DNA of 64,000 nt, taken from positions 1 through 64,000 of the forward strand of contig NZ_JAUYNX010000038.1 in the NCBI RefSeq assembly GCF_030704825.1, written 5' to 3'. The notes beneath the pieces were generated by a model. The model made no database searches. It was not told the DNA's origin and was given only the letters and a program-made list of their open reading frames with translations. Position 1 is the stretch's first letter. Every line of letters starts with the position of its first letter. The DNA is from Brevundimonas sp. Lineage in GTDB: Bacteria > Pseudomonadota > Alphaproteobacteria > Caulobacterales > Caulobacteraceae. The translations under genes and the position numbers were made by a program. Shown in pieces: positions 32,417-42,087 of this stretch.

Positions 32417-32836
32417 TCAGCCCGTCACAATGGGGATGCGCCGCACCGTGGGCAGGTCCTCCGGCCGGCTCATGTCGACGTGCAGCAGGCCGTGTTCCAG
32501 CTTCGCCTCGTCGACCTCCAGCCCGTCGGCGAGGACGAAACTGCGGACGAAGCCCCGCCCGGCGATGCCGCGGTGCAGAAAGGCCTGGTCGGCCTTGCCG
32601 GACGGTTCCCGCTTGCCGGCGATGGTCAGCTGCCGCCCTTCGAGGGTGATGGCCAGATCGTCCGGACCGAAACCGGCCACGGCCAGGGTGATGCGCACCG
32701 AATGCTCGCCGCGCTGCTCGACGTTGTAGGGGGGATAGCTGTCCGCCGCAGCCCGGGCGGCCCGGTCGATCAGGGCCCGGGTGTGGTCGAAGCCCAGCAG
32801 GAAGGGGCTGTCGAACAGGATGGTGCGCGTCGTCAT
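32417..32836 (-). CDS. small heat-shock protein, Hsp20/IbpA family
   Basis: This 139-residue ATP-independent chaperone holds unfolding proteins. The alpha-crystallin domain spans about residues 36-130: a YPPYNVEQ start, ITLAVAGFGPDDL, the LTIAGKRE strand, a GIAGRGFVRSFVLAD loop, and an AKLEHGLLHVDM end. The N-terminal LFDSPFLLGFDH is typical of class A Hsp20s in this group. It forms a pair with the DUF1150 gene downstream. No clear heat-shock promoter was identified by eye. Confidence 0.93.
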   Translation of the reverse strand: MTTRTILFDSPFLLGFDHTRALIDRAARAAADSYPPYNVEQRGEHSVRITLAVAGFGPDDLAITLEGRQLTIAGKREPSGKADQAFLHRGIAGRGFVRSFVLADGLEVDEAKLEHGLLHVDMSRPEDLPTVRRIPIVTG

Positions 32837-32952
32837 CGTCTCATGCCCCCGAAGCAGGCCATTCGCCGTCTGCGCCCCCCGGAATCGGCGAGGCGTCGGC
32901 CGATCTCCAGATGGGGTGGGATGGCGCGGAGATCAACGGGAGCCGGAAAGGG

Positions 32953-32984
32953 CGAAGGCCCCGCGGTCTCCCGCGGGGCCTTCG
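32953..32984 (-). terminator. Hairpin abutting tRNA-Ala, probable terminator
   Basis: Perfect 14-bp arms (32953-32966 and 32971-32984) close a four-base loop. On the minus strand it begins one base after the encoded CCA of tRNA-Ala. The following sequence (GCCCTTTCC) is only moderately T-rich. Confidence 0.7.
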
Positions 32985-32985
32985 A

Positions 32986-33061
<76 letters not shown>

Positions 33062-33215
33062 GAACCTTTCGGTCGGATCGCGTGGGGGCCGGGAGGCCCT
33101 GCGGCGAGGCGGCGGAACCTATGTCAGGGCCTGATCACGATCAAGCCCGGCCCGGCCATTTATTTTCGTCTCCGCCGGACCGCTGAAAAACAGCCCGGCG
33201 GAGGGTCGAAAAACC

Positions 33216-33674
33216 TTACTCGTCTTCCTTGGGCGTGATGATCTCGTCCTCGAAGGCGTCGTCGTCCTCGTCCTCGATGAAGGGCACGGAATCGTCGTCG
33301 TCGTCGGCCAGAACGTCGTCGTCCTCGGTCGCCTCGCCCATGCCGGGCTCCTCGGTCGGGTCGACGGGGGCGTCGTCGTCGTCGTCCGGCGTCAGGATGG
33401 GCTCGTGGCCTTCCTGATCGATCTCGGGCGTCGCGACCGCTTCTTCTTCCTCGTCCTCGTCGCCGTCGACCTTCTTGTCCTTCACCTGATCCTCGTCGGC
33501 GTCGTCGGCGGGATAGCCCGCCGGGCGGCCGCGGCGGTTGCGCAGCTTCAGCGCCTCCTCCGGATCGAATTCGGTCGCGCATTTGGGGCAATGGGCGGGG
33601 CGACGGCCCAGGTCGTAGAATTTGGCCTGGCAGTTCGGGCAGACCTGCTTCTGGCCCAGTTCGGGTTTGGCCAC
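33216..33674 (-). CDS. TIGR02300-family protein (zinc-ribbon-like with acidic tail)
   Basis: This 152-residue protein starts MAKPELGQKQVCPNCQAKFYDLGRRPAHCPKC from a GTG at 33674, with AAAGG upstream. Two CxxC pairs form a probable zinc ribbon containing the FYDLN-type motif that names the family. From about residue 60 onward the chain is dominated by Asp and Glu with few hydrophobic residues, so it is probably disordered and strongly acidic. The family is common in alphaproteobacteria and sits next to aroA, as here (divergent, about 120 bp apart). The function is not known. Confidence 0.88.
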   Translation of the reverse strand: MAKPELGQKQVCPNCQAKFYDLGRRPAHCPKCATEFDPEEALKLRNRRGRPAGYPADDADEDQVKDKKVDGDEDEEEEAVATPEIDQEGHEPILTPDDDDDAPVDPTEEPGMGEATEDDDVLADDDDDSVPFIEDEDDDAFEDEIITPKEDE

Positions 33675-33794
33675 GGTTGAAGACCTTTGGCGGGAGTGGG
33701 GAAATGGGGCGGCTCCCTTGCCACCCCCGGAGCCCGCTGTCAAAAGCCATCTCCGCGCGCCCGCGCCCCGCTTGACCTGTCCGGAGACCGCCGG

Positions 33795-35117
33795 GTGCCG
33801 ATCCCCCGCCATCTGACCGCCCGACGCAGCCCGCCGCTGGGCGGCGTGGCGCGCGCGCCGGGCGACAAGAGCATGTCCCATCGCGCCCTGATCCTTGGGG
33901 CCATGGCGACCGGCGTCACGGACGTCGAGGGCCTGCTGGAGGGCGACGACATCCTGGCCACGGCCCGGGCCGTCGAGGCCTTCGGGGCGACGGTCGAAAG
34001 GCTGGGCGGCGGGCGATGGCGGGTCACGGGGCGAGGCGGGTTCGAGCAGCCGGCCGGCGTCATTGATTGCGGCAACGCCGGAACCGGCGTGCGGCTGTTG
34101 ATGGGCGCCGCGGCGGGCTACCCGATCACGGCGACGTTCGACGGAGACGCCAGCCTGCGGAAAAGGCCGATGAAGCGGATCACCGGTCCGCTGGCGTCGA
34201 TGGGCGCGCGGCTTGACTGGAAGAGTGAACCGGACCGCCTGCCCGTCGAGATCAGGGGCGGCGTCCTCGCCGCCATCGACTATGTCCAGACTGTCGCTTC
34301 GGCCCAGATCAAGTCGGCCATCCTGCTGGCCGGGCTGAATGCCGACGGCGTCACCACCGTGACCGAGCCGGAGCCCAGTCGCGACCACACCGAACGCATG
34401 CTGCGGGCCTTTGGCGTCGAGGTCGGCGTCTTGCCGATGGAGGCCGGCTGGCGGGTCAGCCTGAAGGGTGGGCAGCGTCTGACCGGAACCGCCGTGGCCG
34501 TGGCCGGCGACCCCTCGTCGGCGGCCTTCCCGCTGGCCGCGGGGCTGATCGTGCCCGGCTCCGAAGTGACGGCGGAAGGCGTCATGCTCAATCCGCTGCG
34601 CACCGGACTTTTCGAGACCTGGCGCGAGATGGGCGCCGACCTGACCGTCTCGAACCGGCGCATGGCCGGAGGCGAGGAGGTCGGCGACGTCACCGCCCGG
34701 CATTCGGCGCTCAGGGGCGTGGTCGTGCCGCCTGCCCGCGCCGCCTCGATGATCGACGAATACCCCGTCCTGGCCGCCACCGCGGCCTTCGCCGGGGGAG
34801 CGACGGTGATGCGGGGTATCGGAGAGATGAGGGTCAAGGAGAGCGACCGCATCGCCCTGATGGCGGCGGGGCTGCAGGCCTGCGGCGTGGGGGTCGAGGA
34901 AGAGCCGGAGGGCTTCATCGTCACCGGCGGGCCGGTCAGGGGCGGTGCGACCGTGACTACGCACGGCGACCACCGGATCGCCATGAGCCATCTGGTGCTG
35001 GGGCTTGCGGCCGACGAAGCCGTGACGGTGGACGAGCCAGGGATGATCGCGACCAGCTTTCCGGGCTTTGTCGAGTTGATGCGCGGCCTCGGGGCCGATA
35101 TCGCATCGTCCGCATGA
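33795..35117 (+). CDS. aroA: 3-phosphoshikimate 1-carboxyvinyltransferase (EPSP synthase)
   Basis: AroA transfers enolpyruvate from PEP to shikimate-3-phosphate in aromatic amino-acid synthesis. The 440-residue protein has [12 protein letters not shown] near the start, the GNAGTGVRL motif (Gly-rich PEP site, with Ala after Asn-Ala-Gly-Thr as in class II enzymes), the [13 protein letters not shown] motif and a [10 protein letters not shown] motif. The GTG at 33795, with GGAG eight bases upstream, is preferred because the frame upstream overlaps the divergent gene. It overlaps cmk by four bases. Confidence 0.95.
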   Translation: MPIPRHLTARRSPPLGGVARAPGDKSMSHRALILGAMATGVTDVEGLLEGDDILATARAVEAFGATVERLGGGRWRVTGRGGFEQPAGVIDCGNAGTGVRLLMGAAAGYPITATFDGDASLRKRPMKRITGPLASMGARLDWKSEPDRLPVEIRGGVLAAIDYVQTVASAQIKSAILLAGLNADGVTTVTEPEPSRDHTERMLRAFGVEVGVLPMEAGWRVSLKGGQRLTGTAVAVAGDPSSAAFPLAAGLIVPGSEVTAEGVMLNPLRTGLFETWREMGADLTVSNRRMAGGEEVGDVTARHSALRGVVVPPARAASMIDEYPVLAATAAFAGGATVMRGIGEMRVKESDRIALMAAGLQACGVGVEEEPEGFIVTGGPVRGGATVTTHGDHRIAMSHLVLGLAADEAVTVDEPGMIATSFPGFVELMRGLGADIASSA

Positions 35118-35770
35118 CCGCGCCCCTGATCATCGCCGTCGACGGACCAGCGGCCTCGGGCAAGGGCACTATCGCCGCCCGTCTGGCGCGCGAATACGGC
35201 CTGCCGCACCTGGACACCGGCCTGCTGTACCGCGCCGTGGGACTGGGCGTGCTGGACGCGGGGGGATCGCTCGACGACGAGGCCGCCGCCGAGGCGGTGG
35301 CGCGGGCCCTGGACGCCAGCCACCTGATCGATACCGAACGACTGACTGACCGGGAAGCCGGCGAAGCCGCCAGCAGGGTCGCCGGCTATCCGGGGGTGCG
35401 CGCGGCCCTGCTGGCCTTCCAGAGGGCCTTCGCCGCCCGCCCCGGCGGGGCGGTGCTCGACGGGCGCGACATCGGCACGGTCATCGCCCCTGAAGCCCGG
35501 GCCAAGCTGTACGTCACCGCCACCGCCGAGGTCCGGGCCCTGCGCCGCTGGAAGCAGCTGACCGGCCGGGGCGACGTCATCGCCTATCAGGACATGCTGG
35601 CCGACATCATGCGCCGCGACGAGCGCGACGCGGGCCGGGGGGCGGCCCCCATGGTGCAGGCGCAAGACGCCGTCTTGCTGGACACGACCGATATGGATAT
35701 AGAGACCGCCTTCGATGCGGCCCGCCGTATCGTCGAGGCGGCGCGCGTCCGACACGGCCTTCAGGCCTGA
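35114..35770 (+). CDS. cmk: cytidylate kinase
   Basis: Cmk phosphorylates CMP and dCMP in the cytosol. The 218-residue chain opens with the P-loop [12 protein letters not shown] and the [11 protein letters not shown] substrate motif. [13 protein letters not shown] follows near residue 118, and then the [14 protein letters not shown] lid region. The ATGA overlap with aroA indicates coupling. rpsA follows after 149 bp, the common aroA-cmk-rpsA order. Confidence 0.95.
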   Translation: MTAPLIIAVDGPAASGKGTIAARLAREYGLPHLDTGLLYRAVGLGVLDAGGSLDDEAAAEAVARALDASHLIDTERLTDREAGEAASRVAGYPGVRAALLAFQRAFAARPGGAVLDGRDIGTVIAPEARAKLYVTATAEVRALRRWKQLTGRGDVIAYQDMLADIMRRDERDAGRGAAPMVQAQDAVLLDTTDMDIETAFDAARRIVEAARVRHGLQA

Positions 35771-35919
35771 CCGGACAAATCCAACGCTCCCATCCTCGGC
35801 TTCCGCGGGCGTCCTGACCTTCACCGGCCTCGCGTCCCGACGACCTGATCCCACGTTTCACTCACCTCGCGCGGGGCCCTTCGGTCGCGCGCCATAACCG
35901 TTAGAAACCCAACCACCGC

Positions 35920-37629
35920 ATGACTGACACCCAAAGCTTCTCCCCCTCGCGCGACGACTTCGCCGCGCTGCTCGACGAAACCCTTCAGGGCCGCGACCTC
36001 GGCGAAGGCCAGGTCGTCCACGGCCGCGTCGTCGGCATCGAAAAGGACATCCTGATCATCGACGTCGGTCTGAAGACCGAAGGCCGCATCCCGGCCCGCG
36101 AGTTCGGCATCGGCGAAGGCGCCGTCATTCCGAAGCTCGGCGACAACGTCGAAGTCTACCTCGAGCGCGTCGAGAACGCCCTGGGCGAAGCCGTCATCAG
36201 CCGCGACAAGGCTCGCCGCGAAGAAGCCTGGACCCGTCTGGAAGTCGTGTTCGCCGAAGGCCAGCCGGTCAACGGCGCCATCGTCGGCCGCGTCAAGGGC
36301 GGCTTCACCGTCGACCTCGGCGGCGCCTCGGCCTTCCTGCCCGGCTCGCAGGTCGACATCCGCCCGGTGCGCGACGTCGGCCCGCTCATGGGCAAGGAAC
36401 AGCCCTTCGCCATCCTGAAAATGGACCGTCCGCGCGGCAACATCGTCGTCTCGCGTCGCGCCATCCTGGAAGAAGCCCGCGCCGAACAGCGCACCGAACT
36501 GGTCGGCCAGCTGCTGGAAGGCGAAGTCCGCGAAGGCGTGGTCAAGAACATCACCGACTACGGCGCGTTCGTGGACCTGGGCGGCATCGACGGCCTGCTG
36601 CACGTCACCGACATGTCGTGGAAGCGTGTCTCGCACCCCTCGCAGGTCCTCGCCGTCGGCGACACCGTCAAGGTCCAGATCGTCAAGATCAACCCGGACA
36701 CCCAGCGCATCAGCCTCGGCATGAAGCAGCTGCAGACCGATCCGTGGGACGGCGTCGAAGCCAAATACCCGGTCGGCGCCAAGATGACCGGCCGCATCAC
36801 CAACATCACCGACTACGGCGCGTTTGTTGAGCTGGAAGCCGGCGTTGAAGGCCTGGTCCACGTCTCGGAAATGTCCTGGACCAAGAAGAACGTCCACCCG
36901 GGCAAGATCGTCTCGACCTCGCAGGAAGTCGACGTGGTCGTGCTGGATGTCGACGCCTCCAAGCGCCGCATCTCGCTGGGCCTCAAGCAGGCCCAGGACA
37001 ATCCGTGGGACGCCTTCGTGGCCGCCAACCCGATCGGTTCGACCGTCGAGGGCGAGGTCAAGAACGCCACCGAGTTCGGCCTGTTCATCGGCTTGGACAA
37101 CGACATCGACGGCATGGTCCACTTGTCGGACCTCGACTGGAACGTCTCGGGCGAGGAAGCCATCCAGCGCTACCGCAAGGGCGAGACGGTCAAGGCCAAG
37201 GTCCTGGACGTCGACGTCGAGAAGGAACGCGTCTCGCTGGGCATCAAGCAGCTGGGCGGCGATCCGATGGAAGGCGACACCTTCAAGAAGGGTCAGCAGA
37301 TCACGGTCACGGTGACGGCGGTGGAGACCGGCGGCATCGAGGTCAAATTCGGTGAAGAGGACGCTCCGGCGACCGCCTTCATCCGCAAGTCGGACCTGTC
37401 GCGCGACCGCGCCGAGCAGCGCACCGAGCGATATACCGTCGGCGACCGCGTCGACGCCATGGTGACCGGCATCGACAAGGCCTCGCGCCGCGTCTCGGTG
37501 TCGATCAAGGCCCTGGAGATGAAGGACGAGGCTTCGGCCATCGAACAGTTCGGCTCTTCGGACTCGGGCGCCTCGCTGGGCGACATTCTCGGCGCCGCCC
37601 TGCGCGAGAAGGCCGGCACGAAGGAATAG
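35920..37629 (+). CDS. rpsA: 30S ribosomal protein S1
   Basis: S1 unfolds mRNA leaders and helps their docking on the 30S subunit. The 569-residue protein carries six S1 (OB-fold) domains. The first two, near residues 30-100 and 115-180, are divergent ribosome-binding ones, and four mRNA-binding repeats follow with the recurring IT(D/N)YGAFV-x-L and G-(L/M)-(L/V)-H-(V/L)-S motifs. The length is standard. It has a strong terminator at 37655-37684. Upstream the 149-bp spacer probably holds its own promoter. Confidence 0.97.
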   Translation: MTDTQSFSPSRDDFAALLDETLQGRDLGEGQVVHGRVVGIEKDILIIDVGLKTEGRIPAREFGIGEGAVIPKLGDNVEVYLERVENALGEAVISRDKARREEAWTRLEVVFAEGQPVNGAIVGRVKGGFTVDLGGASAFLPGSQVDIRPVRDVGPLMGKEQPFAILKMDRPRGNIVVSRRAILEEARAEQRTELVGQLLEGEVREGVVKNITDYGAFVDLGGIDGLLHVTDMSWKRVSHPSQVLAVGDTVKVQIVKINPDTQRISLGMKQLQTDPWDGVEAKYPVGAKMTGRITNITDYGAFVELEAGVEGLVHVSEMSWTKKNVHPGKIVSTSQEVDVVVLDVDASKRRISLGLKQAQDNPWDAFVAANPIGSTVEGEVKNATEFGLFIGLDNDIDGMVHLSDLDWNVSGEEAIQRYRKGETVKAKVLDVDVEKERVSLGIKQLGGDPMEGDTFKKGQQITVTVTAVETGGIEVKFGEEDAPATAFIRKSDLSRDRAEQRTERYTVGDRVDAMVTGIDKASRRVSVSIKALEMKDEASAIEQFGSSDSGASLGDILGAALREKAGTKE

Positions 37630-37654
37630 TCTCCTTCGTCGCGGCGTAAGGATC

Positions 37655-37684
37655 AGGCGGCCGGAGCGATCCGGCCGCCTTTTT
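37655..37684 (+). terminator. Rho-independent terminator of rpsA
   Basis: Perfect 11-bp arms AGGCGGCCGGA / TCCGGCCGCCT close a GCGA tetraloop and are followed by TTTT. It starts 26 bp after the rpsA stop. Confidence 0.92.
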
Positions 37685-37863
37685 CGTGGCCCGCCGATGT
37701 CCCAAATTGCGGTATCGCTCCCATTAACCGACATTTCCGCCCGGAATCGGCCGCGAGGCCTTTTTCCCCCGGCGGGCGAAGGCTAGGGTGGGCTTGCATC
37801 CTGCGTCCGGATGCACCCGTATAGGCCCTGGGGAAGGGCGGAACAGGGCGGGGGCCTGGCCAG

Positions 37864-38148
37864 ATGATTAAGTCAGAGTTGATCGAGAAACTCGCCGCCG
37901 AGAACACCCACCTGACCCACACCGAGGTCGAACGGGTGGTCAACATCGTGCTGGGTCGGATGGTGGAGTCGCTGGGCGATGGCGGACGGGTGGAGCTTCG
38001 GGGCTTCGGCGCCTTTTCGGTGCGGGCCCGTCCGGCGCGCGCCGGACGTAATCCCCGGACCGGAGAAACCGTCAACGTCCCCGCCAAGGCCGTGCCCTTC
38101 TTCAAGAGCGGCAAGGAATTGCGCGAACGACTGAACAACGGCGCCTGA
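37864..38148 (+). CDS. ihfB: integration host factor subunit beta
   Basis: IHF-beta forms a heterodimer with IHF-alpha and bends DNA sharply at promoters and replication or recombination sites. The 94-residue product shows the HU/IHF fold: [11 protein letters not shown] start, [11 protein letters not shown] beta-arm base, and [12 protein letters not shown] with the DNA-intercalating Pro, then [19 protein letters not shown]. The Arg-Asn-Pro-Arg-Thr-Gly motif and its place after rpsA support ihfB over hupB. A 180-bp spacer after the rpsA terminator holds its promoter. Confidence 0.93.
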   Translation: MIKSELIEKLAAENTHLTHTEVERVVNIVLGRMVESLGDGGRVELRGFGAFSVRARPARAGRNPRTGETVNVPAKAVPFFKSGKELRERLNNGA

Positions 38149-38161
38149 CCGGAGATCGCCG

Positions 38162-38578
38162 ATGGGCCTGGTGACCGAATTCAGGGAGTTCATCGCCCGG
38201 GGCAATGTCATCGACCTCGCCGTGGGCGTCATCATAGGCGCATCGTTCGGCAAGATCGTCACCAGCCTGGTCGAGCAGGTGGTGATGCCGCCGATCGGCC
38301 TGTTGCTGGGTCGGGTGGATTTCTCGAATCTGAAATGGGTGCTGGCTCCCGAGGACCTTTCTACCGAAGCGGTCGAGGAGGTGGCGATCCAGTATGGCGC
38401 CTTCATCAACACCCTGATCCAGTTCGCCATCGTCGCTCTGGTGGTATTCCTGCTGGTCAAGGCGATCAACAAGCTGCGCCGCGAACAGGCGGCCGGGCCG
38501 GAGGCCGCGACCCCTGCGCCGACGCCGACCGAGGCCCTGCTGGCCGAGATTCGCGACGCGCTGAAGGCCCGGTCGTAG
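38162..38578 (+). CDS. mscL: large-conductance mechanosensitive channel
   Basis: MscL opens under membrane tension to release solutes on osmotic downshock. The 138-residue protein has the two transmembrane helices of the family: TM1 with EFREFIARGNVIDLAVGVIIGASFGKIV, TM2 with FAIVALVVFLLVKAINKL, and a C-terminal cytosolic helix bundle (ALLAEIRDALKA). It starts 13 bp after ihfB, so read-through is possible. A Pro/Ala/Thr-rich linker precedes the last helix. Confidence 0.96.
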   Translation: MGLVTEFREFIARGNVIDLAVGVIIGASFGKIVTSLVEQVVMPPIGLLLGRVDFSNLKWVLAPEDLSTEAVEEVAIQYGAFINTLIQFAIVALVVFLLVKAINKLRREQAAGPEAATPAPTPTEALLAEIRDALKARS

Positions 38579-38598
38579 GGTCGCCCTCCCCCGCAGCG

Positions 38599-39744
38599 CT
38601 AGGCTTTCGAACCGATCGAGGTCGCCGGAGCCGTCCGTCCGGCGCGGACCGGCGTCGGGATCGGCGCCGGCCTGAGGCAGAAGACGTAGTCGCCGTCCCA
38701 GGGTGTGGGAGCCCACAGGTCGGGCGAAGGCGCGCCAGGCGCGAAGCGGACATGACAGTGCCCCCAGCCGCCTTCCGGGCGCGCGGTCCTGGCGAACCGC
38801 CCCAGACGCGACAGCATCCGGGGCGCGACCGTCTGCAGGCGAAGCTTGGCGGCGCCCATCTGGCGCGCGGCGTCCTTCAGGGCGGCCATCAGGGTGGGAA
38901 TGGCGTCGGGCTGGTCGGCCAGGGCCTCCAGGTCGACGATCTCCAGAACGGGCGGCTCGAGGGTGTTGCCCTTGGCCATCATGGCCAGGGCGTAACCGGT
39001 CAGGACGCCGTCTCGCTCGAGGCCCAGCAACAGGGGCGGCTGGGTCAGATCGGGGTCCTGAAGCCGCCAGCGCAGGATCTCCGGGCTACGGTCGGACAGG
39101 AGCCGATCCTCGGCCTTGAGCGCCTGCCAGAAGTCGGCGTAGGACGACCGGTCGCCGAAGTCGGTCAGGGGAACGACGCCGGGCGGAAGCGACAACCGCG
39201 CCGCGCGGCCCAACCGGTCGTTCATAAGCTGCTCGCCCAGTCCCGAGACGGGTCCGGGGGCCAGGTTGTGGAGCGTCTTCAGGGCCCGGCCCAGAACCAG
39301 AGGCGCGAGGGCGAGGGGCCAGCCCAGCTTCAGGGCGTGGGTGGTTTCGGGCCAGGGGGCCATACCGTGGCGGGCGTAGAGGGGGCTCGACAGGGGGTTG
39401 GCGTTGAAGGTCCACAGCGCGAACAGGTCCTGCTGGGCGTTGAAGGTTCGCAGCATCTCCCGGCCGGTTCCGCGCGCGGACGGCAGGACAATGATCGAGA
39501 AACCGGTGGCGCCGTGCAACACCTGGTCGCCAAGGTGGAAACGCTGGATGAGGTTGCCGACGTGTCCGACCAGCGCGCCGTCGGGGCCGTCGGCGACCCA
39601 GCCGGCAGGCGCTTCTGTCTCCTGCCGCGCCGGATTGGCGTGCAGCCATCGCCAGCCGGCGAGCGACCGGGGCGGCCAACCTACGCTGCGATGCAAGGCC
39701 TGCACGCCCGGGTAGTCAGTTTCGACGATCTCTCTGAGAGCCAT
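38599..39744 (-). CDS. GNAT-fold acetyltransferase-like protein (381 aa)
   Basis: The N-terminal half resembles a GNAT acyltransferase: LVGHVGNLIQRF, the acetyl-CoA-strand LHGATGFSIIVLPSARGTG and a NANPLSSPLYARHGM segment. The C-terminal half (about 200-380) has a second possible GNAT-like part (GVLTGYALAMMAK...LEIVDLEAL). The layout suggests a double-GNAT or FemAB-like enzyme acting on an unknown acceptor. The ATG at 39744 is chosen because the frame further upstream runs into the LexA-box region of imuA. It is divergent from the SOS operon, with 141 bp before the LexA box. Confidence 0.7.
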   Translation of the reverse strand: MALREIVETDYPGVQALHRSVGWPPRSLAGWRWLHANPARQETEAPAGWVADGPDGALVGHVGNLIQRFHLGDQVLHGATGFSIIVLPSARGTGREMLRTFNAQQDLFALWTFNANPLSSPLYARHGMAPWPETTHALKLGWPLALAPLVLGRALKTLHNLAPGPVSGLGEQLMNDRLGRAARLSLPPGVVPLTDFGDRSSYADFWQALKAEDRLLSDRSPEILRWRLQDPDLTQPPLLLGLERDGVLTGYALAMMAKGNTLEPPVLEIVDLEALADQPDAIPTLMAALKDAARQMGAAKLRLQTVAPRMLSRLGRFARTARPEGGWGHCHVRFAPGAPSPDLWAPTPWDGDYVFCLRPAPIPTPVRAGRTAPATSIGSKA

Positions 39745-39885
39745 GGCCGGATGTTCCGTTTCGAGAGCGGAGTCCGTTCCCGGCGTCGCCCGTGCATGGG
39801 CCAGGCCATGGAACACAATTTCAGGGTCGAATTCGTCTCGCGAGAAAGATGCGGCCGTTTTGGAATTTGACTCTGGTCCGAGGCG

Positions 39886-39900
39886 GAACAAATAATGAAC
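39886..39900 (+). promoter_or_regulatory. LexA (SOS) box of imuA-imuB-dnaE2
   Basis: GAAC-AAATAAT-GAAC fits the alphaproteobacterial LexA consensus GAAC-N7-GAAC exactly. It lies 20 bp upstream of the imuA ATG, in an AT-rich stretch that probably includes the promoter. Confidence 0.9.
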
Positions 39901-39920
39901 ATCCACTTTTCAGATCACTC

Positions 39921-40574
39921 ATGCGCCCGTTCCCTGTCCCATCGTCGGATCCTTTCCCTGAGGTCCCTGCGCCTCTGGAGGAGGCCTGCGCCGCCATGCC
40001 TCGCGATGTGGCCGCGACGATGCTGTTCGCCCTGTCGCGGCGGGGCGCGGGGGATGGGCGGCCAGTGCTGATGACGGCGACGCGATCCTGGCTCGGCGAG
40101 CATGGGCGGCCCTATGGGCCCGGCATGCCGGGGATATCCCTGATCCTGGCGCCCGTGACGACGGCGGCCGAGGCGTTATGGACGCTGGAGCAGGCGCTGC
40201 GATCGGGAGCGGTGTCCCTGGCCTTGGGCGCGGTGGATGCGGCGACCCTGACGCAGACACGCCGGCTGGATTTCGCCGCCAAACAGGGCGGCTCGGTCGG
40301 GCTGGTGCTGCCGCGCGGACTGGACGGGCTCAGCGCGGCGCGGCGGCGCTGGCGGATCTCGACCCTCGCCAGCGCCGTCGATCCCGATGACGCCAAGGCG
40401 CCGGGAGCAGCGCGGCTGACGGCCGAACTGGTGCGCGGGCGGGGGGAACGGCCGGGGGCGTGGGTGCTGGAGCAGGATGATGAGACGCATCGTCTCCGTC
40501 TGGCTGATCGACTGGCCCATAGCGGTCTGGTGGCGATCGGCCATGCGGGCGCGCCGTCCGGCCTCGCCGCCTGA
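39921..40574 (+). CDS. imuA: ImuA-like SOS mutagenesis protein
   Basis: ImuA is a RecA-like accessory protein of the ImuA-ImuB-DnaE2 translesion system. This 217-residue member shows degenerate RecA-fold strands (ISLILAPVTTAAEALWTLEQAL, GAVSLALGAVDAATLTQTRRLDFAAKQGGSVGLVL, RWRISTLASA) without a clear Walker A, as usual for ImuA. The ATG at 39921 follows the LexA box. The imuB start lies 98 bp inside its 3' end in another frame, an overlap typical of this operon. Confidence 0.88.
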   Translation: MRPFPVPSSDPFPEVPAPLEEACAAMPRDVAATMLFALSRRGAGDGRPVLMTATRSWLGEHGRPYGPGMPGISLILAPVTTAAEALWTLEQALRSGAVSLALGAVDAATLTQTRRLDFAAKQGGSVGLVLPRGLDGLSAARRRWRISTLASAVDPDDAKAPGAARLTAELVRGRGERPGAWVLEQDDETHRLRLADRLAHSGLVAIGHAGAPSGLAA

Positions 40575-42087
40575 CCCCGCCCTTGATCCGAAGAACCCGT
40601 TCGCCCTGATTCGGAAGAACAGCCGGGGCGCGGCGATCATTCATGCGCTGAATCCGGCGGCGCGGACGGCGGGCCTGCGGCGCGGCCAGACCCAGGCCGA
40701 CGCCCTGGCCATGATCCCGCACCTGATCTGCAGGCCCGCCGATCCCGAGGCGGACGCCCGGGCCTTGGCGGCCCTGGCGGTCTGGGCCGAGCGCTGGTCG
40801 CCGTCGGTCAGCATCGATCCGACGGGGGAGGGGCTGGAGGGCCTGTTCCTCGACGTGACGGGCGCGACCCATCTGTTCGGCGGCGAAGCGGCCCTGCTGA
40901 CGCAGATCCGCGACCGGCTGGCCGAGGCCGGGACCCGGGCCCGCATCGCCATGGCGACCACGCCGGGCGCAGCCTGGGCCCTGGCCCGCTGGGGCGAGGC
41001 GGAAGGCGGCGGTTGCATCGCCGACGAGGATACGGTGCGTGGCCTTCTGGCGTCCCTGCCGGTCGAGGCCCTGCGCATCGACGACCGCACCCTGACGCAG
41101 GCGCGCCGCTTCGGGCTGAAGCGGATCGGCGACCTCTATCCCATGCCGCGCGCGGGCTTGGCGCGGCGGTTCCGGGACGGGGACGGCGTCGGTCTGGTTC
41201 AGCGTCTGGATCAGGCGCTGGGGTTCGCTGGAGAGGCCCTGACTCCGGTGCGACCGCCGCCGAAATACCGGGCATGGCAGGCCTGGATGGAGCCGGTCGG
41301 CGACATCGAGGGGGTGGAGGCGCGGTTGACGGAATTGGCCGCCGACCTGTCCGCCCCGCTGGTGCGCGACGGGCAGGGGGCGAAGGCGCTGACGCTGACG
41401 GGGTTCCGTTCGGACGGCCGGGCCACCAGCCTGTCGGTGCGGATGGGTCGGCCCGGGCGCGACGCGGGAATCTGGCTGCGGCTGTTCCGCGAGGCGGGCT
41501 TGGGACGGCTGGAGCTGGGCTTCGGCCTCGACGCCATGATGTTGAGCGCCGATGCGGTCGAGCCCATGACCGCGCGGCAGGGAACGCTGGAAAACGAGGC
41601 CGAGGCCAAACAGGCCGAGAGTCTGGCCGCCCTGATCGACCGCCTGACCGCGCGGTTGGGCGAGGAGCGGGTGCTGACGCCTGAGTCGGTCGACAGCTGG
41701 CTGCCCGAACGCGCCGAGCGTTGGCGGCCGGCGCTGGGGCGGCGGCCGTCGGCGACGGACGGCGCCGCGCGCCGCCCCATCCTGCTGCTGGACCCGCCCG
41801 AACCGGTGGAGGCTCTGGCCGAACTGCCCGACGGCGCGCCGGTGCGCTTCACCTGGCGGCGGCTGTCGCGGCGCGTGACCCGATCCGACGGCCCCGAACG
41901 CCTGTCGCCCGAATGGTGGCGGCCCCGGCCCGATGATCGGCAGGTGCGCACCCGCGATTATTACCGCGTCGAGGATGATGCGGGGGGGCGCTACTGGCTG
42001 TTTCGCGAAGGTCTGTACGGCCGGGAGTATTCGGGGGCGATCGAGGAACGGGCGCCCTCGTGGTGGATGCACGGGGTGCTGCCATGA
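40477..42087 (+). CDS. imuB: ImuB, inactive Y-family polymerase-like SOS protein
   Basis: ImuB is a Y-family polymerase homologue that lacks the catalytic acids and links DnaE2 to the beta-clamp. The 536-residue chain begins MMRRIVSVWLIDWPIAVW, has the palm-like SIDPTGEGLEGLFLDVTGATHLFGG and the fingers or thumb segments (MATTPGAAWALARWGE, RRFGLKRIGDLYPMPRAGLARRF), and a long C-terminal region ending EERAPSWWMHGVLP. The normal catalytic Asp-Glu pairs are replaced. GGAG precedes the tandem ATGs at 40477/40480. It overlaps dnaE2 by four bases. Confidence 0.92.
   Translation: MMRRIVSVWLIDWPIAVWWRSAMRARRPASPPDPALDPKNPFALIRKNSRGAAIIHALNPAARTAGLRRGQTQADALAMIPHLICRPADPEADARALAALAVWAERWSPSVSIDPTGEGLEGLFLDVTGATHLFGGEAALLTQIRDRLAEAGTRARIAMATTPGAAWALARWGEAEGGGCIADEDTVRGLLASLPVEALRIDDRTLTQARRFGLKRIGDLYPMPRAGLARRFRDGDGVGLVQRLDQALGFAGEALTPVRPPPKYRAWQAWMEPVGDIEGVEARLTELAADLSAPLVRDGQGAKALTLTGFRSDGRATSLSVRMGRPGRDAGIWLRLFREAGLGRLELGFGLDAMMLSADAVEPMTARQGTLENEAEAKQAESLAALIDRLTARLGEERVLTPESVDSWLPERAERWRPALGRRPSATDGAARRPILLLDPPEPVEALAELPDGAPVRFTWRRLSRRVTRSDGPERLSPEWWRPRPDDRQVRTRDYYRVEDDAGGRYWLFREGLYGREYSGAIEERAPSWWMHGVLP

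Noticed and set aside
35821..37734. Long antisense frame across rpsA on the minus strand
   Set aside because: It is a shadow of high-GC codon structure; rpsA on the plus strand is complete with six S1 domains.
40477..40574. Frameshift between imuA and imuB
   Set aside because: The overlap in two frames is the usual layout of this operon, and both proteins have complete ends.
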